Shown: piece after piece, positions 53,066 through 62,479 of the stretch
Layout: each line of letters starts with the position of its first letter
Position numbering within the stretch: the first letter of the stretch is position 1
Source: CAWINH01 sp963837425
GTDB taxonomy: Bacteria; Chloroflexota; Limnocylindria; QHBO01
Assembly (NCBI GenBank): GCA_963837425.1
Contig: CAWINH010000002.1
Location: forward strand, 372,001-436,000
Length of the DNA stretch: 64,000 nucleotides
Direction of reading: 5' to 3'
Notes under the pieces: generated by a model
Databases searched by the model: none
What the model was told of the DNA's origin: nothing
Seen by the model: only the letters and a program-made list of their open reading frames with translations
Program-made: the position numbers and the translations under genes

Positions 53066-55576
53066 ATGTCCTTCGACCAGAACCCGCGACCCAGCCGATC
53101 CTCGCCAGCCACCCTCGCCGAAGACCAACCACGACAGGAGGCGGCGCAGTTTGCGCCTGCCCTTGACGATGTGGAAGCGGTCGCCCGCATCGGGTCATAT
53201 GCCACCGACCTTATCGCCGGCCGCTGGGTCAGCTCGCCCGGGCTTGATGCGATCCTTGGCATCGGCGCCGACTTCGACCGCTCGGTGGATGGCTGGGCAT
53301 CGCTCATCCACCCGGATGAGCGCGAAGCCATGCTCGCCTATTTCGCCGACGAGGTCGTCGCTCGCCGTCAGCCATTCGATCGGGAATACCGGATCGTCCG
53401 CCCCGACAGCGGTGAGGAGCGCTGGGTGCATGGGCTCGGACGACTAGAACTCGATGTCAGCGGCCAACCGCTGCGGATGCTGGGCACGATCGCCGACATC
53501 ACCGATCGGCGTCGAGCCGCCGAGGCCCTGATCCAGTCTGAGCTCCGCTACGCGACGGTGTTCGAGGGTGCGCTCGAGGCAATTCTCATCGCCGAACAGG
53601 AGACCAAGCGGTTCCGGTGGGTCAATGCGGCGGCCAGCACCCTGTTGGGCTACACCCGCGAGGAACTCTGCGAACTGACGATCCACGACATCCATCCGAC
53701 CGAGGCGCTGCCGGACATCCTGGACGACTTTCAGGCGAAGACGATTACCGGCGGCGTTTCGCGCTCAGTACCGTGTCTGCGAAAGGATGGCACGCGACTC
53801 CTGGTGGACATCAAGTCGTCAGTGGCAACCATCGACGACGTTCCGTGTCTCGTGGGCTTCTTCTCGGACGTCACCGAGCTGCGGAGAATCGAGGCCCATG
53901 ACCGCCAGCTGGCCAAGGCCATCGAACAAACCTCCGAGTCGGTAATCATCGCGGATCTGACAGGGGCGATCCAGTACGCCAACCCGGCCTTCGAGCGCAT
54001 GTCCGGCTATCGCCGTGACGAGGTCGTCGGGCAGAATCCACGCATCCTCAAGAGCGGAGCGCAATCGGCCGTCTTCTATCAGGCGCTGTGGCGCCGCTTG
54101 GTGAAGGGTCGGAGCTGGAGCGGGACGCTGCTCAATCGGCGCCGGGATGGCGCGTTGTACGAGGTGGAGGCGACGATCTCGCCGCTCCTCGACGCCGACG
54201 GCAAGAACTCCGGCTATGTCGGCGTCGAACGCGACATCACCGCGGTGCGGGCGGCCGAGTCCGCGCTCGCTGCCGAGTTCCGGGAACGCGCCCAGGTCGC
54301 CGCGGCGCTGGCCCGGCTGCAGCCCGGCCCAACCGCTGAGGCGACGGCGACCGCGATCTGCGATGAACTGCTCGCATTGCCCGGCTTCGACATCGCGACG
54401 ATCTTCGACTTCCGCGGCCGCCTGACTGCCGTGCCCCTGGCTGTCGGAGGGCCCGACGAGATGCACGTTCATGCCGGCCAACCGTTGCCGAGCAATCGGG
54501 CATCCTATTTGCACGAACGGGCGATGCTCGGACCATGGGCCGAGGAGTGGCAGGCGCGCATCGAGGATGGGCACTACGGCGAAGCGATGGCCGCACTGGG
54601 CCTGCAGGCGGTCGCCTATGCGCCGATCCGCCACGGCGATCGACTGCTCGGCCTCGTCGCCGCCGGGACGAGCGATCCAGAATTCGCGCAGCACCTCATC
54701 GAGCACCTCCCGATCGTCGGCGAGTTCGCCGCGACGGCCAGTGCCCTGCTCAGCCGTCCACTTGAGTCCGCCCATCGGACTGGTATCGCCAGGCAGCGGA
54801 TCGAGCGGATCCTGGCCGATCGCAGTTTTCGCCCGGTCTTTCAGCCGATCTTCGCGCTGGCCTCGGCCGAACCAGTCGGCTCCGAGGCGCTCACGCGGTT
54901 CGCGGACGGCACGCCACCCGATCAGGTATTCGCTGAGGCCCATACGGTGGGCCTAGGCCCCGACCTCGAACTGGCCTGTCTCGCCGCCGCATTGTCGGCC
55001 GCGGAGGCGCTGACGCCTGAGACCTGGCTGAGCCTCAACGCCTCGCCGGAGCTGATCATGCGCGGGCCAGGTCTCGGAAGGCTCATCCGTGCGCATTCGC
55101 GAAAGATCGTGCTGGAGGTGACCGAGCACGCCAAGGTTGAGGACTACGGGGCGATGCGCAACGCCATCGCCCGACTCGGGCCAAAGGTCAGGTTGGCGGT
55201 GGACGATGCGGGCGCGGGTTTTGCCAGCCTTCGACACGTGTTGGAGCTGCGGCCGCGATTCCTCAAGCTTGACATCGCCCTCGTGCGCCACGTGGACCGA
55301 GACCTGACCCGCCAGGCGATGATCGATGGGCTGACCCACTTCGCGCAGCGCGCCCACTGCGACGTGATCGCCGAGGGGATCGAGCAACCGGGCGAGCTGG
55401 AGATGCTGCGCGAGCTCGGCGTGCCGTTCGGTCAAGGGCACCTGCTCGGTCGACCCGAGCCAGCCTCTACGATCGGAAGCAACATCAGGCCGCGCCGGCG
55501 CCGCAGCGGCCTGCGAAAGGAAGGCGCTGTGCCCGCATCCAGCCATCCCAAATTGGGAGCTACAGAGAAAGGCTGA
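53066..55576 (+). CDS. PAS-PAS-PAS-GAF-EAL protein, probable cyclic-di-GMP phosphodiesterase
   Basis: The 836-residue soluble protein has three PAS-type sensor domains (about 40-150, 155-275, 285-400; e.g. ANPAFERMSGYRRDEVVGQN), a GAF-like domain (about 410-560) and an EAL domain (about 590-815). The EAL motifs are largely kept: SEALTRF, LSLNASPELI, IVLEVTEH, LAVDDAGAGFASL, FLKLDIALV, AEGIEQPGEL and FGQGHLLGRP, giving the Glu, Asn, Asp-Asp, Lys and Gln needed for Mg-dependent cleavage of c-di-GMP. DDFGTG is changed to DDAGAG, a mild deviation. No GGDEF domain is present. Signals sensed are unknown. Confidence 0.85.
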   Translation: MSFDQNPRPSRSSPATLAEDQPRQEAAQFAPALDDVEAVARIGSYATDLIAGRWVSSPGLDAILGIGADFDRSVDGWASLIHPDEREAMLAYFADEVVARRQPFDREYRIVRPDSGEERWVHGLGRLELDVSGQPLRMLGTIADITDRRRAAEALIQSELRYATVFEGALEAILIAEQETKRFRWVNAAASTLLGYTREELCELTIHDIHPTEALPDILDDFQAKTITGGVSRSVPCLRKDGTRLLVDIKSSVATIDDVPCLVGFFSDVTELRRIEAHDRQLAKAIEQTSESVIIADLTGAIQYANPAFERMSGYRRDEVVGQNPRILKSGAQSAVFYQALWRRLVKGRSWSGTLLNRRRDGALYEVEATISPLLDADGKNSGYVGVERDITAVRAAESALAAEFRERAQVAAALARLQPGPTAEATATAICDELLALPGFDIATIFDFRGRLTAVPLAVGGPDEMHVHAGQPLPSNRASYLHERAMLGPWAEEWQARIEDGHYGEAMAALGLQAVAYAPIRHGDRLLGLVAAGTSDPEFAQHLIEHLPIVGEFAATASALLSRPLESAHRTGIARQRIERILADRSFRPVFQPIFALASAEPVGSEALTRFADGTPPDQVFAEAHTVGLGPDLELACLAAALSAAEALTPETWLSLNASPELIMRGPGLGRLIRAHSRKIVLEVTEHAKVEDYGAMRNAIARLGPKVRLAVDDAGAGFASLRHVLELRPRFLKLDIALVRHVDRDLTRQAMIDGLTHFAQRAHCDVIAEGIEQPGELEMLRELGVPFGQGHLLGRPEPASTIGSNIRPRRRRSGLRKEGAVPASSHPKLGATEKG

Positions 55577-55733
55577 CTCGTGCGGGCTGCGCTGGGGCCG
55601 ATCAGAACGAGGTGCTATGGGGTGCGCAGCAAGGCGCTGCTGGAGCAGTTGATCGAGGAGTTGCGGGTCGTCTCCGGGGTCGACGTGCGAGTCACGTATC
55701 GCATACCGCCCACGGTTCGCTTGCCGGATGGGA

Positions 55734-55809
55734 TGGTGGAGATGAGGGGACTCGAACCCCTGACCCCCGCGATGCGAACGCGGTGCTCTCCCAGCTGAGC
55801 TACATCCCC
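55734..55809 (-). tRNA. tRNA-Ala, anticodon CGC, with encoded CCA
   Basis: The minus strand gives acceptor GGGGATG/CATCTCC, D arm GTAGCTCAGCTGGGAGAGC (identical to the other tRNA-Ala), anticodon arm CCGCG-TTCGCAT-CGCGG (anticodon CGC) and T arm AGGGGTTCGAGTCCCCT. Discriminator A at 55737 is followed by CCA (55736-55734). It reads GCG, a frequent codon in GC-rich DNA. It is divergent from imuA. Confidence 0.97.
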
Positions 55810-55838
55810 ACGGGCATGGTCCGGACGGGCCGGCGGCG

Positions 55839-55844
55839 AGTATA
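55839..55844 (-). promoter_or_regulatory. Putative -10 box of tRNA-Ala(CGC)
   Basis: TATACT on the minus strand, in the context CTGCTATACTC, about 30 nt before the tRNA 5' end. The same 11-mer occurs 200 bp upstream of tRNA-Ala(GGC). Confidence 0.5.
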
Positions 55845-55872
55845 GCAGGGGTCTCGGAGGGTCTTCACAGAC

Positions 55873-55888
55873 TAGAACATTTGTTCTA
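55873..55888 (+). promoter_or_regulatory. LexA SOS box upstream of imuA
   Basis: TAGAACATTTGTTCTA is a 16-bp palindrome holding GAAC-N4-GTTC, the SOS box of many Gram-positive-type LexA repressors. It touches the -10-like TATCAT (55887-55892), 10 nt before the imuA ATG, so bound LexA would block the promoter. A matching box precedes dnaE2. Confidence 0.85.
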
Positions 55889-55902
55889 TCATCGGTTGGG
55901 CC

Positions 55903-56710
55903 ATGAGCTTCCAGGCCGATGTCGCCCGACCCGTCCGACCCCTCCCCGAGCTCCTCGAGGCGCTGCGCGATCGCGGTCTGCGACGGGGGGTGGAACCCGG
56001 GCCGATTGCTGGCGCCGGCCGCGCGACCCCTGCCCACCGGCCAGCCGCGGCTCGACGCCGCGCTGCGCACCGGCGGCTGGCCGCGGGGCGCGCTGGCGTT
56101 CCTGGACGCCACCCCGGGGAGCGGCGCCACCAGCCTGGCGCTCGGCTCGCTGGCCGCCTGCCAGGCATCGGGCGGGGTGGTCGCCTACCTGGATCCGGCC
56201 GGCAGCCTGGACCCGGCCACCGCCGCCCGGCTGGGGGTGAACCTCGACTGGCTGCTCGTCGTCCGCCCGGCGGACGCCGCCGAGGCGGTGGAGCTGGCCG
56301 CCTGGCTGGCCCGCGACCGGAGCGTGGACGCCCTGGTCCTGGACCTGGCCGATGCGGACGCCGTCGGCGCGCGCGCCCTGGACCGCCTGGCCGGGCTGCT
56401 CCTGCGCAGCGGCGGGGTGGGGCTGCTGCTGACCGGCGGCGCGCTCGACCCGGGCGGCGGAGCAGGCCGCCGCACGGGTGCCGGGTGCGGGTGACGCTGC
56501 GGCGCAGCGCCTGGCTGGCGGTGGGTCGCGACCTCGTCGGCCAGCGGGTCGAGGCGGTGGTGGCTCGCCATCGCTGGGCGCTGGCCGGCGGCCGCGCGGA
56601 GCTCGACCTGTTCTTCGCCGAGGGGCGGCGGACGGATGCGTTGCTGCGCGCCGCCGCCCCCGGTGGAGGAGGCCGCCGAGCGGCCGGCGCTCGCCGTCAT
56701 CGGCGCGTGA
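55903..56710 (+). CDS. imuA: ImuA, RecA-like SOS mutagenesis protein, frameshifted
   Basis: The protein starts MSFQADVARPVRPLPELLEA, then in a second frame RPLPTGQPRLDAALRTGGWP, RGALAFLDATPGSGATSLAL (a P-loop-like loop where RecA has GxxxxGKT, here GSGATS), YLDPAGSLDPATAARLGVNL and LLVVRPADAAEAVELAAWLA. The C-terminus, in the first frame, is VRVTLRRSAWLAVGRDL and GGRAELDLFFAEGRRTDA; VIGA then TGA end it. ImuA pairs with ImuB and DnaE2 to allow error-prone translesion synthesis. Frame changes fall near 55990 and 56470. The Lys of Walker A is missing, as in other ImuA/SulA-like forms. The LexA box lies just upstream. Confidence 0.75.
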
Positions 56711-56752
56711 GCCCGCGATGGACCATCTGGCAATCTGGATGGTAGGATGCGC

Positions 56753-57010
56753 ATGAAGGTGACGATCGCCCTGCGCGACGAGGCGCTCTATCGGGCGGCT
56801 CGTATCCGTGCGGTGGAGTCCGGGCGCCAGATCCGCGACGTGGTCGAGGAGGCACTGCGCGAGTGGCTCGAACGCCAGGAGGATGCCGAGGACCTCGAGC
56901 TGGCCCGGGAGGCGCTGGCCGAGTACGACGCTGCTGGCGGCGAGGACGCGGATCGCTTCTTCGGGCGGATGGTGGCCGAGGGCCGCGTGACGTACGAGGC
57001 GAATGGCTGA
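56753..57010 (+). CDS. Ribbon-helix-helix-like antitoxin
   Basis: The 85-residue protein has MKVTIALRDEALYRAARIRA (N-terminal strand and helix), GRQIRDVVEEALREWLERQE and an acidic C-terminal part (DLELAREALAEYDAAGGEDA), the layout of CopG/RHH antitoxins that bind DNA with the first strand and neutralise a toxin with the acidic tail. A TAGGAT 4 nt upstream suggests its own promoter; an ATG two codons earlier is possible. A RelE/ParE-like gene follows immediately. Lies between imuA and imuB. Confidence 0.7.
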   Translation: MKVTIALRDEALYRAARIRAVESGRQIRDVVEEALREWLERQEDAEDLELAREALAEYDAAGGEDADRFFGRMVAEGRVTYEANG

Positions 57011-57013
57011 GGC

Positions 57014-57287
57014 GTGGCGCTCCGGGTCGAGCTCACGCCGGCTGCCGCGCGCCAGCTGCGGCGCCTTCGAGCGCGGAGGCGCTGGCGCTGCGCGGCGTGA
57101 TCCTGGCCCTTGGCGAGGATCGCATCCTCCGGGGAGCGGGAAGCTGGCGGGATCGGAACTGTGGCGGGTCCGAGTGCGGATCGATGGTGCGCCATGGCGC
57201 GTCGTGTACCAGGTTCGCGAGGCGGAGGGCCTGGTGATCGTCGCGCGCGTTGCCCGGCGGGACGAGGCGACATACCGGCAGCTCTAG
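57014..57287 (+). CDS. RelE/ParE-like toxin, frameshifted
   Basis: Three frames join: VALRVELTPAAARQLRRL from the GTG at 57014, then ALALRGVILALGEDRIL, then GSELWRVRVRIDGAPWRVVY, QVREAEGLVIVARVARRDEA and the end TYRQL. The strand order with RVRxDxxxWRVVY and VxRVxxRxxAY is that of RelE/ParE toxins, which cleave mRNA on ribosomes or poison gyrase. The antitoxin ends 4 nt upstream. If the frame changes are real, the toxin is inactive, which would leave a solitary antitoxin; sequencing error is equally possible. Confidence 0.6.
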
Positions 57288-57325
57288 GTCTGGCAGGACT
57301 GCGGTCAATTAGTGGCGGATGCCCG

Positions 57326-58379
57326 ATGACGCGGCTGCTGGCCATGGTCTGGCCGGACCTGCGCCTGCCGGATGCGGACGCGCGCCGTTCGAGCTGCGCT
57401 GGACCGGCTGGACGACCTGTCCCCGCGGGTCGAGGCGGTGGCGTCGGGGTGGTGCTGGTGGAGATCACCGGGCTGGGGTCGCTGCTCGGCGAGGAACGCC
57501 GGGTCGCGGCGCGGGCGGTGGCCCTGACCCGCGAGGTGCTGCCGCTCCCCGTGCGCTGCGGGGTGGGGGAGAACCGCTGGCTGGCGGTGCTGGCCGCCCG
57601 GCTGGCGCGCCCCGAGCCGGCCCGATGCCCCGGCCGCCTTCGCCGCCCTCGGTGGCGCGCGCGACTGGCTGGCCCCGCTGCCGCTCGACCTGCTGCCGGC
57701 CGATCCGGCCACGCGACAGCGCTTCGCGCTCTTCGGGATGACCGGCATGGGCCAGCTGGCCGCCCTGCCGCGCTCCGCGGTGGGGGCCCAGTTCGGGGCG
57801 CCGGGGAGCGGCTCCAGGAGCTGGCCCGCGGCGAGGACCCGCGCCCGCTCGTGCCCCGCCGCGCCCGGAGCGGCTGCCGCGCGCATCGGCTTCGAACCGC
57901 CGGCGGAGGGGGTGGGCGGCAGCGCCCTGGCGCTGCGGCGGGCCTGTGCGGAGTTGTGCGAGGCGCTCCGCACCCGGCACCTGGCGCCCGGTCGCGCCAG
58001 GCTGACCCTCATCCTGGAGGATGCCCCGCGGCTGGAGGTGACGCTCGCCTTCCCGGCGCCGGCGCTCGAGCCGGACTGGATCGCGCGGCTGCTCATCGGG
58101 CGCCTGGAGCAGGCCGCCCGCGCTCGGCGGATGGAGGCGGAGCCGCGGGTGGTGGCCATCGGCCTCGTCTTCGATCGCCTGGCCGACCCGGCCAGCCGGC
58201 AGCTGCCGGCCTTCGAAGCCCAGGCCGGACGCTGGGAGGAGCTGCGCTGGGCGCTGGAGCGGATGCGCGCGCGGTTCGGGGAGGGGCGCCTGTGGCGGGC
58301 CGTCTGTGACCGGCCGACCGCGATGCTCGACGAGCGGCGGTCGCGCCTCGTGGATATCGGCGCCGAAGGCTCGTCATGA
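57326..58379 (+). CDS. imuB: ImuB, Y-family polymerase-like SOS protein, frameshifted
   Basis: Reading frames combine to an ImuB: TRLLAMVWPDLRLPDADAR start, GVVLVEITGLGSLLGEERRV, LPLPVRCGVGENRWLAVLAA, RFALFGMTGMGQLAALPRSA, and a C-terminal region with ALALRRACAELCEALRTR and LILEDAPRLEVTLAFPA. ImuB resembles DinB but lacks catalytic acidic residues, acting as a beta-clamp and DnaE2 adaptor; the first metal Asp position of Y-family enzymes is indeed not seen in the first residues. Frame changes occur near 57410, 57640 and 57800. It ends in an ATGA overlap with the DUF6504 gene. Confidence 0.7.
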
Positions 58380-58630
58380 CCCGCCTGGTGGCAGGCCATC
58401 CGCTGGTGCAGGTGGAGGCGGACCCAGAGGGGACGCCCGTTCGCCTGCGGATGGGTGGCCGGACCTACGGCGAGGTGGGGATCTGCAACCGCTGGCGCAT
58501 GGACGATGACTGGTGGCGCACCCCGCTGGCGCGCGCCTACTTCAAGGTGGTCACCCGCGACGGCCTGCTGTGTACCATCTACCTCGACGAGATCCACGGG
58601 ACCTGGCACCTGGAACGGATCTACGACTGA
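58376..58630 (+). CDS. DUF6504 family protein of the imuB-dnaE2 cassette
   Basis: The 84-residue protein starts MTRLVAGHPLVQVEADPEGT and contains GGRTYGEVGICNRWRMDDDW and LLCTIYLDEIHGTWHLERIY, matching the small DUF6504 proteins that are regularly encoded next to imuB and dnaE2 in actinobacterial-type mutasome operons. The function is unknown but the association is strong. The ATG overlaps the imuB stop (ATGA 58376-58379). Downstream the cassette is interrupted by unrelated genes before dnaE2. Confidence 0.75.
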   Translation: MTRLVAGHPLVQVEADPEGTPVRLRMGGRTYGEVGICNRWRMDDDWWRTPLARAYFKVVTRDGLLCTIYLDEIHGTWHLERIYD

Positions 58631-58773
58631 CCGATCACGAGCGCCAGCCAGGATCTCCAGCAGGCCGAAGAGGAGGTGTCGGAAGCGCAACACCGGCATC
58701 CGCCGCAGTGGAGCGGAGCGCTGAGCAGGGACCCGGCTAGTACGACGGCCGCGAGCAGCAGGACGAGGCCCGG

Positions 58774-59345
58774 TCATGCCGCGATCGCGCACCCGCTCAG
58801 CGCGAGGTAGACGGGGATCCGCGCGAGATCCACCGCCATCGCCACGCCGGTCGGGGTCGCCACGGCGCCATGGGACAGGTCGGCATGGACGAGCGCCGCC
58901 GAGCGGATGCCGCCCTGGTAGCCGACCAGCCCGCTGAACCCGCCGGCAGTAACCCGGCGACGACACCGGCGGTCCGCGGCGGATCCCGAGCCGGCGAGCT
59001 GAACCCGGTCAGGCCCGAGAAGCCAGCGAGCACGAGCGGGCCCCGAGCAGGATCCCGAGGCGCGGCTCCCGAGAGTCGCCTGCAGGAGAGGGCGCTCAAT
59101 CCGCCCGCGGGACTCGCGGATCGGAGCGTGAGGAGCACCCGACGCTCGGACGTCCGCGGACAACATCTTCACACGCGCATTGCCCTGCGCTGCGGCCGGC
59201 GGCGGGTCCGACCCGCTACATCCCCGCGGGCACCGTGTCGCGCGCCTCACGCCGGGGCAGGTGTCCCGATGCCGAAGCTGGCGAGCGCGGCGACGGCGGC
59301 CCACGGTGGTGAAGCGCCAGGAGGAGGACCCAGCCACTGGGCTGT
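58774..59345 (-). pseudogene. TSUP/TauE-SafE-family permease remnant
   Basis: Minus-strand frames give AVAALASFGIGTPAPA (near 59280, a TSUP signature) and GGFSGLVGYQGGIRSAALVH, GAVATPTGVAMAVDLARIPV, YLALSG near the 3' end. These are conserved parts of sulfite-exporter TauE/SafE permeases, but several frame changes and a short total length leave only parts of the two halves. It may be a damaged gene or a badly sequenced one. It lies between DUF6504 and a RibD-like gene, opposite in orientation. Confidence 0.5.
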
Positions 59346-59363
59346 GTAGCCGCCCGCGCCTAC

Positions 59364-60159
59364 ATGGCCTGCCGGATGGACCGGTTGTGGCCCGATCCCT
59401 GCGGCCAGACTCTCCCCGCGCCGTGCATTCCGCAGCTCGACGGGCGCTACCCGTCACGGGCCGCGGCCGGGTGGATCGCCTGGTGTGGGCTCAACATGCT
59501 CACCAGCATCGACGGGCGCGCCCAGCTTCGCGGCACGGCGGAGGGGCTGGGCGGCCGGACCGATCGACGCCTGCTCCAGCTGTACCGGGCCGCATACGAC
59601 GCCATCGGCTCCGGGGCCGGCACCCTGCGAGCCGATGACTTCTACCCGCGCTCGCCCCGGACCTGGCTGACCGTCGCGCGCGCGACGGGCCGATCGGCGC
59701 AGCCGCTGGCGCTGCTGATCGGTGGTGGCGGCCCGCTGCCCACCGAGCGGCGCTGGTTCGCGAACGCAGATCCCGAGCCGCGCGGCGAGCTGGTGATCGG
59801 CAGCACCAGCCCGCACGCGGTCGGGGCGCCCGGCACGGAGACCTGGGTCGCCCCCGGCCCGCGCCCGGAGCCGGCATGGATCCTGGAGCGCCTGGCGGCC
59901 GAGAGGCATACGCTCCTTCCTGCTGGAGGGCGGGCCCACCCTCAACGCCACCTTCCTGGCCTCGGGGCTCATCGACGAACTGTACTGGAGCATCGGCGCA
60001 CGCCTGCTCGGCACCGACGCCCTCCCGATGATCGCGCCCATCGCCGGGGGCTCGCCGTACGCGGAGCAGCCGCGCGAGGGCCGGCTGCTCAGCGTGCATC
60101 GCGACGGGGATGAGCTCTTCCTGCGCTACCGCTTCGCTGCCGGGCCGGAGTGCGAGTAG
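59364..60159 (+). CDS. RibD C-terminal (dihydrofolate-reductase-like) family reductase, one frameshift
   Basis: The protein has NMLTSIDGRAQLRGTAEGLG, GRTDRRLLQLYRAAYDAIGS, GAGTLRADDF, LTVARATGRSAQPLALLIGG and, after a frame change near 59905, SFLLEGGPTLNATFLASGLI, DELYWSIGARLLGTDALPMI and a C-terminal strand ending PECE. This is the RibD_C/dihydrofolate reductase-like NADPH-dependent fold (GGPxLNxxFLxxGLxDEl motif). It may reduce a pyrimidine intermediate in riboflavin synthesis or be a broader reductase; rib genes are absent. TAG at 60157-60159 overlaps the -10 box of the next gene. Confidence 0.75.
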
Positions 60160-60162
60160 GAT
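60157..60162 (+). promoter_or_regulatory. Putative -10 box, second LLM oxidoreductase
   Basis: TAGGAT ends 6 nt before the ATG at 60169; it includes the stop codon of the preceding gene. Confidence 0.5.
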
Positions 60163-60168
60163 CGGGCC

Positions 60169-61088
60169 ATGGGTGAGCACCGCCGCCGGATCTCGGTCGC
60201 CTGGGGGTGTGGGGGCACCTCGACAGCCTGCCCATCGCCGATGCTCGCGGCTATGCGCGGCGCGCCGAGGAGCTCGGCTTCGGGACGCTGTGGGTGCCGG
60301 AGACGGTGGGCCGCGAGCCGTTCACCCTGCTGGGGCTGCTGGCCGCCGAGACGAGCGAGATCCACCTCGGGACGAGCATCGTCGGCATCTGGGGCCACGA
60401 CGCGCAGACGGCCCGCATGGCCGCCCTGACCCTGGCCGAAGCGACCGCCGGCCGTTTCGTGCTGGGCCTGGGCGTCTCGCATCCGCACCTGGCCCAGAAG
60501 CTGCGCGGCCACGACTTCGATCGGCCCCTGACCCGGATGCGCCAGTTCCTGGCTGCGTATCGGTCCGCGGTGTACAAGGGCCCGATGGTGGACGGCTGGG
60601 CCGATCCGCCGGTCCTGGTCGCGGCGCTGCGGGAGCGCATGCTGACCCTGGCCGCCACGGACGCGGACGGCGCCTTTCCGTACCTGGTCAGGCACCGAAC
60701 GGGGTGGCATGGACGCGCGACGGTCCTGGAGCGCGCGGGGGCGCCCGGTGACCATCGTCCGGTCCTGGCCGTCACCCTGCCCTGCGTGCTGGAGACCGAT
60801 GCCGCCACTGCTCGCGAGTCAGCCCGTGCCTACCTGGCGCCGTACCTGCGCACCCCCACCTACCACGCCAGCTGGGCGGAGCAGGGCTTCGCGGACCCGG
60901 ACTGGGCGCGGGGCCGGGCAGCGAGCGAGCTGGTGGATGCCATGGTCGCGTGGGGCGATGCCGAGGAGCTGCGGGCGCGCATCGGTGAGCTGCTCGAAGC
61001 CGGTGCCGACCACGGTGGCGATCATCCCCCTGGCGCCTGACGGCACCACCGAGCACCTCGCCGCCTGCTGGAGGCCCTGGCCGGCTAG
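60169..61088 (+). CDS. LLM-class flavin-dependent oxidoreductase (second copy), frameshifted
   Basis: The protein has HLDSLPIADARGYARRAEEL, GFGTLWVPETVGREPFTLLG, EIHLGTSIVGIWGHDAQTAR, TAGRFVLGLGVSHPHLAQKL and, near the end, ADHVAIIPLAPDG-like sequence, the pattern of F420-dependent LLM enzymes (TIM barrel). The N-terminus (MGEHRRRISVA) joins in another frame near 60205 and the last part changes frame near 61015, ending TAG at 61086-61088. Substrate unknown. A leaderless-type promoter is present. Confidence 0.75.
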
Positions 61089-62414
61089 CTACTCGAGCTC
61101 GATCGGGGGGGCCAGCCATCGGTCCCTCGGCAGGAGGGGCAGCGGAGATGGGCGCGGACATCAGCCAGCCCATGTGCCGGATGCTCGAGGAGAACAGGGG
61201 GTTGCCAGGTTGCCGCCCACCCCCGCGCGGCGGCACGACGAGCGTGGTCGTCATCCCGATGGCCGCGGCCGGACCGGACCGACCACGGCGGGAAGCCGAC
61301 CGGCTGGAAGATGAGCGAGACGAGCCAGTCGTAGCTGCTCACCCGGGAGAGCGCCTCTGCCTGGATCCGTTGCTGGAGCACCGTGTACCACCACGTGTTG
61401 GTGAGCTCCAAAGCGACGGCCAGCGAGGCGAGCGCCGCCAGCATGATGAACGGGACGGGCGGCCGGATCCGCGGGAGCAGCAGCAGCGGAATGAAGAAGA
61501 CCGGCCCAAGCATGAACCCCGCGACGAGCGGGCGCGCCGGCCGCCAGCGCAGCGCCACGATCCCGCCGAGCAGGCCACCGGCTCCCTGCGCGGTCACCAT
61601 CAGCCCCCAGCTGGTCGAGCCGCCCAGGGCGCATTCGCGGCAACGACCGGTCCCAGCACGAAGAATGGCCCCTGGCGGACCTTAACGAGACGCCGAAGGC
61701 GGCGATCGCGGTGATGAACCAGCGCCGACTCGTCACCTCACGCCACCCGGCAGCCAGCTTCGGCCATGAACGGCAACCGGGGCGCCGTGGCGGGAGATGC
61801 GTGGCACGTGCAGCCGCAAGAGGGAGAACGCGCTCACCACGAACGTTGCCGCGTCGATGACGAACACCCATCCGACGCCCACGGTGGCGACCAGCAGGCC
61901 GGAGACGGATGGACCGATGATCCCGGTCGCGCTTCGCGACGGCTCCATCAAGGCATTGCCCTGCTGGAGATGCTCGGTGCGGGGGCGAGCACCTGGGGCA
62001 TGAGCCCGCTGGCGGCCGGGACGAAGAACGCGCTGGCCGCGCCGATGATCGCCGCGCCGCCCGCCAGCTCCCAGAGCTGGGCGGTGCCGCTGAGCAGCAG
62101 CCCGGCCATCGCCAGCTCAACACAGCCCGCGGACGACATCGGCGGCGAGCATCACGCGCTGCCGTGGCAGGCGATCCGCCCATACGCCGCCGGCAAGGAT
62201 GAAGACCAGGCGGGGGACGGAGAAGGCGGTGAGGACGAGGCCAATTCCCCCGGCGTCTCCGCCGAGCTGCAGGACCGCGAAGACGATGGCCACCGGGATG
62301 AGCGCGTCGCCGACCGCGCTCGTCGCCTGCCCAACCCACAGCAGCCGGAAAGGGGCGTCGTTGAGCGGCCCGAGGCGGTCGCGCAAGCCACGGCGGGAAA
62401 CGCATTGCTGTCAT
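61089..62414 (-). pseudogene. MFS exporter-like transporter, heavily frameshifted
   Basis: Minus-strand pieces show an MFS protein: FRLLWVGQATSAVGDALIPV, GLVLTAFSVPRLVFILAGGV, WADRLPRQRVMLAADVVRG (the GxxxDrxxrr loop), FFVPAASGLMPQVLAP, VGVGWVFVIDAATFVVSAFS and GGLLGGIVALRWRPARPLVA. The order fits drug/enterobactin-exporter-like MFS members of about 430 residues from an ATG near 62414 to IELE-stop at 61091-61089. At least five frame changes are needed, so coding is not intact in this sequence. Stop is adjacent to the LLM stop. Confidence 0.6.
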
Positions 62415-62479
62415 CCTCGCCGATGGGCGGTGCCCCGGGGGCGGCTGTCTACTCGCGCTGCGCCGGGCCTGCCAGGTGG

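Noticed and set aside
52771..53331. Frames on both strands before the PAS-EAL gene
   Set aside because: Ser/Arg/Pro-rich sequence without domain or ribosome site; the PAS protein starts at 53066.
55580..55798. 72-codon plus-strand frame after the EAL gene
   Set aside because: It runs through the tRNA-Ala(CGC) gene on the opposite strand and has no features of a protein.
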